DNA of 64,000 nucleotides from Ovis canadensis (lineage: Eukaryota; Chordata; Mammalia; Artiodactyla; Bovidae). The position numbers and the translations under genes were made by a program. Below the pieces are notes generated by a model that was given only the letters and a program-made list of their open reading frames with translations, ran no database searches and was not told the DNA's origin. The stretch's first letter is position 1. Each line of letters begins with the position of its first letter. Below are positions 57,435 through 64,000 of the stretch, piece by piece. The DNA lies in NCBI RefSeq assembly GCF_042477335.2, contig NC_091255.1, forward strand, positions 15,664,501 to 15,728,500. The letters are read 5' to 3'.

Positions 57435-58145
57435 GTCACCCACAGCTTCACTGGGGCTACGCTTCCAGGGCCGAAAAATAAAATAAAACAAGATTATTGA
57501 ATTGTTTTGAGAATCAGCTGAAAGTAAGAAAAGATGCATAAGTAAGTGTCCTCGGGGTCCTGCTGCCTCGACTTGGAGTTGCCAAAGCCATTGTTCAGAA
57601 GGCTGCCTCAGTCTCCCCAGACCAGAGTGCTTGGCAGGGATAGAGTCTTGGGACGCAGATCTCCGAGAATGGACCTGCAGTCGTGCTGCTGACGAGACTC
57701 TTCCCACATAGGCTGCCAAGGCCCAGGGCCCTGGCCAATCCCACTAATGTTCACCTGCTCCCCTTCCCACCCCAGGCCGTGATCAGCAAACTGAGCTGAT
57801 AACCATCCGTCCTTCGGCTAATCTCCCCACCACTCACAGCTTCTTTTTGAATAAACATATCCACTTTGTCCCCCTTGTCAAGCTCCTTCTTAAATAGAGC
57901 AGCAGAAGCATGGAAATGGGTCAGCTGTTGAGTCCCCCCAAGAAATTCTAGCTCCCCGCCCCTAAGCTCCTGAAGGCCAGGAGCCATGGAGAACAGCTCA
58001 GCTGCACATGCTGAGTGGACAGAAAGCAGGCCCAATAGTGTTGGGGGTGATTCCGACAGAAGCGCAGGCCCTTTAAGCCCCTCTGGCTCAAATCAGAGAT
58101 GGTCAGTCGAGAGCAGTGGGGTTCCCAGAAGAACTAACGTATGTT
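57435..58145. other. Intergenic, no feature recognised
   Basis: Unique-looking sequence. Confidence 0.4.
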
Positions 58146-58149
58146 GGAA

Positions 58150-58385
58150 ATCTATTGCCCACTGTATACTCTGCCGTGGGCACTGAGCTAAGCACAGCCT
58201 CCTTTATTGCGATAAAGGATACAGAACACAGTTCTGAGAGGTGTGTGTGATCCCCGTTCTACAGAGGGGGAAATGAAGGTTGGAGTTGAGATGCCCATGT
58301 GGAGAACAGCCCAGCTGGTGAGTGGCAGGACCGGAATTCTAACTGAGATCCGCCTGGTGCGGAGGTTGTCTTTATGCTGAGCTTC
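58150..58385 (+). repeat. MIR SINE
   Basis: 'gggcactgagctaagcacagcc', 'cgttctacagagggggaaatg' and 'cagctggtgagtggcaggacc' in order. Confidence 0.8.
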
Positions 58386-58729
58386 TCTGTTTATGACAGT
58401 TATCGTCCCATCCCCCACACCCTAGCTCTTTTGGCCATCCCTGATATGGTGTGCTTGTCTTCTTTATGCAAACTCAAATCCCTTCCTCAGTCTACTCAGA
58501 TAAATATATCCTTTTTCTTCATCAGGCCCAGCTAAAGTTCAGCTCACTATTAAAGTATTCGTAGTACTTACCATCTGATAAACAGCATGCCCAGATTCAC
58601 CCAGTACCTAAGTGGCAGGGAGTGGGGATGTGATTGCAGGCGCCCCAAGTGAGGCGTTTCAGAACTCCACACTGAAGAAGAAGTGTGGTTTGAACAGACC
58701 ATAGCTTATAATTGTTTCGACTTTTTGGG
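58386..58729. other. Intergenic, no feature recognised
   Basis: Unique-looking sequence. Confidence 0.4.
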
Positions 58730-58732
58730 TCA

Positions 58733-58944
58733 TCATGAAAGTGAAAGTGAAGTTGCTCAGTAGCGTCCAACTCTTTACAAACCCATGGACTGTAGTCTGC
58801 CAGGCTCCTCTGTCCATGGAATTCTCCAGGCAAGAATACTGGAGTGGGTGGCCATTTCCTTCTCCAGGGGATCTTCCTGACCCGGGATAGAACCCAGGTC
58901 TCTTGCACTGCAGGCAGATTCTTTACCATCTGAGCCACCAGGGA
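58733..58944 (-). mobile_element. Bov-tA SINE nearest the NOG promoter
   Basis: 'gttgctcagtagcgtcc', 'ctgccaggctcctctgtcc' and 'gattctttaccatctgagcc'. Short duplication TCATCAT at about 58730 and 58946. The last young insertion before the CpG island, about 2.6 kb upstream of the predicted start. Confidence 0.93.
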
Positions 58945-59079
58945 ATCATCATAATGTATTATAAAATTTCAAACATTCAGATGGCATGAAATTGCAATAT
59001 TTACCAAAAGTGGGCATGAGTTTTTTTAAAGATTGCAAAACACTAGTCTATGCTCTTAGGGGAATTTAGAGATTTTTTT

Positions 59080-59250
59080 TCCCACACTCTGCTGAAGTTT
59101 TCTTCATACACTTATCATATCCCGCTTTACTGGACTGCAAACATCTCGGATGGGAGCAACTGACTGTGAGTTCCCTCTCCTTTGTGAAGACTCCCCCAGA
59201 GTCTTCACCCAGTGGACACTCTATAAACAGGTCATCCAATCTATTGTCTG
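59080..59250 (+). repeat. Probable L2 fragment
   Basis: 'catatcccgctttactggactgcaaac' followed by 'cagtggacactctataaac' fits the L2 3' end pattern. Confidence 0.5.
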
Positions 59251-59259
59251 ACATGGTTT

Positions 59260-60269
59260 GTTTTCATTCTACTCCATCTAAATAAAGAACTGAAGGATCT
59301 GGGCTGCTTTTCAAACAAAAACAGGTGATTTGAAGGAAAGGAGAGGAGATCAATGGAAGAGAAGACAGCACAAGAAAATGTCACTAACTGGAACCCGCCA
59401 TCTCGGGAAAGCTGGGCTAGAATTTAACCTTTTGAACTCTTTACTGAAAAATTATTCTGTTAGTTAATTCACAGCAGTGGCAGAACTGTTCTGGAACATT
59501 TAATCTTCCTAAGAAAACAAACCAGTGCCAAACCCCCTAAAGCACATCAAAAAGAAAGGAGTGCTGTTTAAGAGCCTACTGTGTGCGAGGTTCTAGTCCC
59601 ACATTTTTTCAGAATCAATGCAATTCAAGCAACCAATTGGTTGTTTTTATCTCCTGTATTCATCAAAGCAAGATTTCCTTGTAGGCAGTACCTTGTTTGT
59701 CTAATTCTAGATTCTGTCTAGACCTGAAAGTTTAAGGAACTGTTTTCAGCTGAAACTAGCCATGCCTCCCAATTGCTGGGGTTTTCCAGAAATACTGTGC
59801 CTCGGAACAAAGTGTATTTCCTTAGATGATAAACTTCTGTATGTGTTTCCTGGGGGTGAGGGTGGGGTGGGGTGGGGTGGGGTAGGGTGGAAGGGAAGCC
59901 GCACAGGTTGAAAGGAAAAAAACAGGTCTTTGGGGAAAGAAACTGGAGTGATTCAGGCTGTCAAAACAAGAGTTCTAACTCCACTCTGTGGAACGCTGTG
60001 AATACTTGAGTCTTCCACGCCGAGTCTCTGTTCTCCAGCTTTCTCCAGACTCCAATCACAGCCCCTCAAAGGAAACTGAGTTTGAGTGTTCAAGCTTGGA
60101 TTCAGCCCCTCATTCAAGGAAAAACTGACCGGAAGTGTCATTTCAATATCCATCTCCCATAAAAGACAGACTGCTCCTGGAAGAGAAAGCATCATGGAGG
60201 TTTATTCAGAACCACCGAAAGGTAGATCGGAAGAGTCATGTGATTATGTCGCTAACGCAGAAAGTAAGG
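59260..60269. other. NOG upstream flank, repeat-free
   Basis: No mobile element recognised. Contains the 14-bp palindrome CAACCAATTGGTTG at 59630-59643 and the TGGGG array at 59851-59892. May hold proximal control elements. Confidence 0.4.
59851..59892. repeat. (GGGGT)n minisatellite
   Basis: Tandem GGGGT units; at least five G-runs closely spaced, able in principle to form a G-quadruplex. Confidence 0.93.
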
Positions 60270-60790
60270 TGTGCGGTGCTACAACAGTGGCTCGTCTGAG
60301 GTTAACACAGCCCCATCAGGGCGGACGCCGGCCAGGACTCAGGTGCCCTGCCGCCAGTGCCTCTTCGAAAGAACGGAGCAGACTCACTCGTCAGCGCGCA
60401 CGCACACACACGCACATCAGCACGTCCAGGTCCACACAACGACGCGGACACTGAAACAAACCGAGTCCGGCCAAGCGGACAACAGACCAATCCACCTCTC
60501 CGGGCCCCCGCCTCCAGCTCCGGGTGCAGGGCTCGCCGCGGACCGGCAGAGGGCGCGCCGCCCCCAGGGAGGGGAGCGGCGGCCGCGCGGAGCCGGGCGG
60601 GCGAGGGGAGCCCCAGAAGCCGGACGCGCCCCTCCAGCTCGGCCACTCAGGGTGCAGGGCCCGGCCGAGGGGACGGGGAGGGTGAGGAGCGGACCCCCCT
60701 TGAGAGCCCGGGGAACACTCGGGCCGGAGGCTTCCTAGGAATTGCATCACGCTGCGCAACGCTGCGGCTCCTGGAGTCCTCCGGCGCAAA

Positions 60791-60810
60791 GTGTGTGTGT
60801 GTGTGTCTGT

Positions 60811-60842
<32 letters not shown>

Positions 60843-60855
60843 CTGTGCGCGCGCG
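60791..60855. repeat. (TG)n plus (GC)n alternating tract
   Basis: TG units with few interruptions, ending in GTGCGCGCGCGT. Alternating purine-pyrimidine sequence that may adopt Z-DNA, about 0.7 kb upstream of the predicted start. Confidence 0.95.
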
Positions 60856-61252
60856 TTGGGGGGAGGGGGAGGGGACTCAGACCGAGCCCGGGAGAGAAGG
60901 CGAGACGCGCCCGGGGAAAAAGCTCCCTGCACATGGAGACATTCCTTGCACCGAACTACACCGAGAAGCGAGCCCCCAGCACCGCCCCGCAGCTCCCCTC
61001 CCGGGGCAGAGTCCCCAGCTAGTGAGGATCCTCCCACCCCCGCCTCGACCACCCCCCAGAACCAGCCCTGCACCCTCCAGCGCGGCTCCAGCGCAGCCGC
61101 GAGCCTTCCCCGGGACGGCCCTGGCGGGGCGCCTAGAGCCCCAGTCGCATTGCTCCAGGAGAAAGGAGGGGGGCGGTGCATTTTGCCGGAGGAGGAGAAG
61201 GGGGGTGGGTGGTGGGGGAGAGAGAAAATTGCGCGGAGACCTGCCAAGCGCC

Positions 61253-61273
61253 ACCGCCGCCGCCGCCGCCGCC
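61253..61273. repeat. Short (CGC)n tract
   Basis: About seven CGC units upstream of the predicted transcription start. Confidence 0.9.
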
Positions 61274-61420
61274 TGTGAGCTCCGGCGGGCAGCCGGGCTG
61301 TCGGCTTCCCGGGGCATCTGGGTCCGGCGGGGCACAGCCCGGGCGCTTTCGAAGCCGCCGCCGCCGCCTCCGCGGCGAGTGCAGGCGGCTTCCCCCAGAG
61401 CCTGTGCGGCTCCGGCTCCT

Positions 61421-61482
61421 CGGGGGTGGAGAAGTGGGGGGTGGGGTTGTTGTTTGGGGGGAAGAAGGGGGAGGGGGCAACG
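61421..61482 (+). promoter_or_regulatory. G-run cluster, G-quadruplex candidate
   Basis: At least five runs of four or more G within about 60 bp (GGGG, GGGGGG, GGGG, GGGGGG, GGGGG, GGGGG), 80-140 bp upstream of the predicted start. Physical formation untested. Confidence 0.6.
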
Positions 61483-61497
61483 CCGAGAGAGTCAGTG

Positions 61498-61511
61498 GTT
61501 TCCATGGTGAT
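61498..61511. promoter_or_regulatory. RFX X-box-like site
   Basis: GTTTCCATGGTGAT resembles the GTTNCCATGGNRAC X-box. It sits just upstream of the TATA-like box; the same GTTTCCATGG core occurs at 10266. Confidence 0.4.
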
Positions 61512-61530
61512 GGAGCTGAAAGTGCAGGAA

Positions 61531-61570
61531 ATTTAAAGGCTTGGACCCTGCGAGACAGACAAACCGGTGC
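61531..61570 (+). promoter_or_regulatory. NOG: Predicted NOG core promoter
   Basis: ATTTAAA at 61531-61537 is the only TATA-like word close to the gene in this GC-rich setting. It predicts a start about 25-32 bp downstream, near 61560-61570. This gives a 5' UTR of about 530 bases, a reasonable length for this single-exon gene. No start-site data were available. Confidence 0.5.
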
Positions 61571-61584
61571 CAACGTGCGCGGAC

Positions 61585-61613
61585 GCCGCCGCCGCCGCCG
61601 CCGCCGCCGCCGC
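61585..61613 (+). repeat. (GCC)n tract in predicted 5' UTR
   Basis: Nearly ten uninterrupted GCC units just downstream of the predicted start. If transcribed, it would be strongly structured and length-variable. Confidence 0.93.
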
Positions 61614-61839
61614 TGGAGTCCGCCGGGCAGAGCCGGCCGCCGAGCCCCGAGCGGGCGGAGGGAAGTGCCCCGAGGACCGGCCCCGAGCCGCGGCGCTGCC
61701 CCGAGCGGCCGGACGACGAGCCGCGGGAGAAGGAGGCGGGGAGAGCGGCCAGTCCACGCGCCCCGCGCCGCCGCCGGCCCGGGAAGGCAGCGAGCAGCCG
61801 GCGCCCCCCGCGCCCGCGGTCGCCCTGGAGTGGTTTCGG

Positions 61840-61869
61840 ATGCCCCGCCGCGGCCGCCTGCCCGCGTAG
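61840..61869 (+). other. Upstream ORF 1 in NOG leader (9 codons)
   Basis: ATG at 61840 with C at -3 and C at +4 (weak context). It encodes MPRRGRLPA before a TAG, and ends 227 bases before the NOG start. Regulatory role possible but unproven. Confidence 0.5.
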
Positions 61870-61957
61870 AGCCGGGAGGAGAGTGGCGGCCCGCTTGCGC
61901 GCCTCCTTTCCGCCCGGGTGGGAGCCGGCGCCGCGCGAAGGGCTCTGCGGGCGACTC

Positions 61958-61993
61958 ATGCTGCCGGCCCTGCGCCTGCCCAGCCTCGGGTGA
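61958..61993 (+). other. Upstream ORF 2 in NOG leader (11 codons)
   Basis: ATG at 61958 in weak context (C at -3, C at +4). It encodes MLPALRLPSLG before a TGA, and ends about 100 bases before the NOG start, so reinitiation is feasible. Confidence 0.5.
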
Positions 61994-62075
61994 GCCGCCT
62001 CCGGAGAGACTGGGGAGCGCGGCGGCGCCGCCGGCTCGGCGTGCTCTCCTCCGGGGACGCGGGACGAAGCATTAG

Positions 62076-62795
<720 letters not shown>

Positions 62796-63345
62796 AGCTC
62801 AGGGCCCCCCGCCCGCACCCGGACACTTGATCGATCCCCACCGTCGCCCCCCGCACGGTCTCCAACCGGTTCCACCACCCTCTCGCGAGGGGATTCAATG
62901 AACTTTTTTTTTTTTTTTTTTTGCTACAGAGACCTAGCTTTCTGGTTCATGTAATGCACTGTTTAACTGTGTAGGAATGTATATCTGTGTGTATATACGG
63001 TCCCAGTTTTAATTTACTTATTAAAAGGTCAGTATTATACGTTAAAAGTTACCGGCTTCTACTGTATTTTTAAAAAAAATTTTAAGCAAAAGGAAAAAAC
63101 GAACAGAGAAAAGAGAGACTTATTCTGGTTGTTGCTAATAATGTTAACCTGCTATTTATATTACAGTGCCCTTCGCATGGCGAAGCAGGGGAGGGGGGGG
63201 AAAGTTATTTTTTCTTAAAGTACAAAGAGAGGGGAGAACTTTTGTAGAGGGACTTTTAAAAAGCTATTTTCCATTCTTCGGAAAGTGTTTTGGTTTTCCT
63301 TGGACCTCGAAGAAGCTATAGAGTTCAATGTTATTTTACAGTTAT

Positions 63346-63353
63346 TGTAAATA
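63346..63353 (+). promoter_or_regulatory. Pumilio response element-like site
   Basis: TGTAAATA matches UGUANAUA exactly, inside the NOG 3' UTR. Binding untested. Confidence 0.45.
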
Positions 63354-63454
63354 TAGAGAACAAATGGAATGACTAATCATTGTAAATTAAGAGTATCTGC
63401 TATTTATTCTTTATAATATCCCGTGTAGTAAATGAGAAAGAAGTGCAGAGCAGG

Positions 63455-63460
63455 ATTAAA
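63455..63460 (+). terminator. NOG: NOG polyadenylation signal ATTAAA
   Basis: The common variant signal, with a G/U-rich stretch (CTGTGTTGGTG at 63501) about 40 bases downstream. A second ATTAAA at 63020-63025 could serve as a proximal site, but has no clear G/U-rich follower. Confidence 0.7.
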
Positions 63461-63485
63461 GAAAACCACTAAAACCGACTGCGCT

Positions 63486-64000
63486 CCACACTGCGATTCT
63501 CTGTGTTGGTGATTGATGGGGGGTTGGGGGTGGGAGGGGCGGGTAGGGGGTGCCGCTGTGCTTACGCTGCCTGTTGGGAGAAGGGGCTCATCCCTTCTTC
63601 TGGGGTGATGGAAGTGACCGCTCAGTTTTTCGTGGGGGGGGGGGGGGCTATTCTCAAACTCCTCACTTGAGCATCACGTGGCCTCCTCCCAGTCTCCCAG
63701 CCTTTTCTCCCTCTGTCACCAAAGCTCGGGCCCATCGTGACCTCGACACCCAGCCGGCCCCCTGGAGCTGACCCCAGGCTGGGCCGAGGGGCGGGGGTGG
63801 GGGGGGGAGGGTGGGCGGCCGCTTTGTCCTGCCTGACAGGCCCTTCACAATGGGGACACGTGTCTTTCACACCTACCCTGGGGGCGGAGTGCCGCTGAAA
63901 CTTGACCCCCGAGGAATGGGGGGGTGGAGGAGGGAGATCAGAGCGCGCCCACCCAGATCCCGCCACCCCTCCCGCTTCTCACCGCCCCCCCCCCCGCAAC
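63486..64000. other. NOG downstream flank, GC-rich
   Basis: Several G-runs (63516-63550; about 13 G at 63634-63647; about 63790-63815). No gene recognised. The sequence ends in a C-run. Confidence 0.5.

Larger units (their letters stand above)
62796..63478 (+). other. NOG: NOG 3' UTR
   Basis: From the TAG stop to the predicted cleavage site near 63475-63485. It starts GC-rich, passes an 18-T tract at about 62905-62923, then turns AT-rich with several ATTTA words (about 63152 and 63402) and a Pumilio-type TGTAAATA. AT-rich 3' UTRs of this kind usually mark short-lived regulated mRNAs. Confidence 0.75.

Noticed and set aside
60271..61505. Several 150-250 codon frames on both strands upstream of NOG
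   Set aside because: Composition effect of the CpG island and of TG repeats translated as Val/Cys or His/Thr runs.
1..62000. A previously undescribed multi-gene system
   Set aside because: Apart from NOG and the BovB coding remains no protein-coding gene was recognised; the window is mammalian intergenic DNA plus one gene.
61176..62075. 299-codon open frame overlapping the NOG 5' UTR
   Set aside because: It is a GC-driven open frame rich in Arg, Gly and Pro, with no recognisable domain, and open frames of similar length occur in other frames of the CpG island.
63634..63647. G-run downstream of NOG as a terminator-like element
   Set aside because: Homopolymer of uncertain length, lying after the predicted cleavage site with no further support.

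Overview
The window is ruminant (bovid-type) nuclear DNA. BovB/RTE LINE copies, Bov-tA and BovA SINEs and a bovine-type L1 3' tail occur throughout, beside older mammalian repeats (MIR, L2, L1M, MaLR-type LTRs). Repeat families were recognised by eye and from memory, so family names are firmer than subfamily names and repeat edges are approximate.

There is one intact host gene: NOG (noggin), a single-exon gene whose 232-codon reading frame runs 62097-62795 on the + strand. It has a GC-rich CpG-island promoter (about 60.3-62.8 kb), a TATA-like ATTTAAA at 61531, a 5' UTR with a GCC repeat and two short weak-context upstream ORFs, and a 3' UTR of about 0.68 kb ending after an ATTAAA signal at 63455. 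The other 60 kb reads as the upstream intergenic region. By remembered mammalian synteny the next gene upstream would be ANKFN1, but none of its exons is recognisable here.

Layout: 0-6 kb has two Bov-tA SINEs, an old L1M and a nearly full-length but dead BovB element (about 2400-5510; endonuclease and reverse transcriptase coding with stops and a frameshift). 6-25 kb is old LTR, MIR, L2 and L1 debris with younger BovB and SINE insertions, several with visible target-site duplications. 25-45 kb has more BovB 3' ends, L1 3' ends and minus-strand Bov-tA SINEs. 45.5-48.1 kb and several shorter stretches (7.8, 10.2, 25.1, 35.9 and 51.9 kb) lack recognisable repeats and carry dense homeobox-, SOX-, MEF2- or AP-1-like words; these are candidate NOG enhancers, inferred only. 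48-60 kb holds old L1 and MIR debris and a few SINEs. 60-63.5 kb is the NOG promoter and gene, followed by GC-rich flank.

No new multi-gene system, CRISPR array, host RNA gene or second protein-coding gene was found. The most interesting signals are regulatory (possible conserved elements, an RFX-like word shared by the NOG promoter and a distal element, upstream ORFs, a Pumilio site) and mobile-element archaeology (a tail-only insertion inside a BovB, CpG decay of the BovB endonuclease active site, nested SINEs and LINEs).
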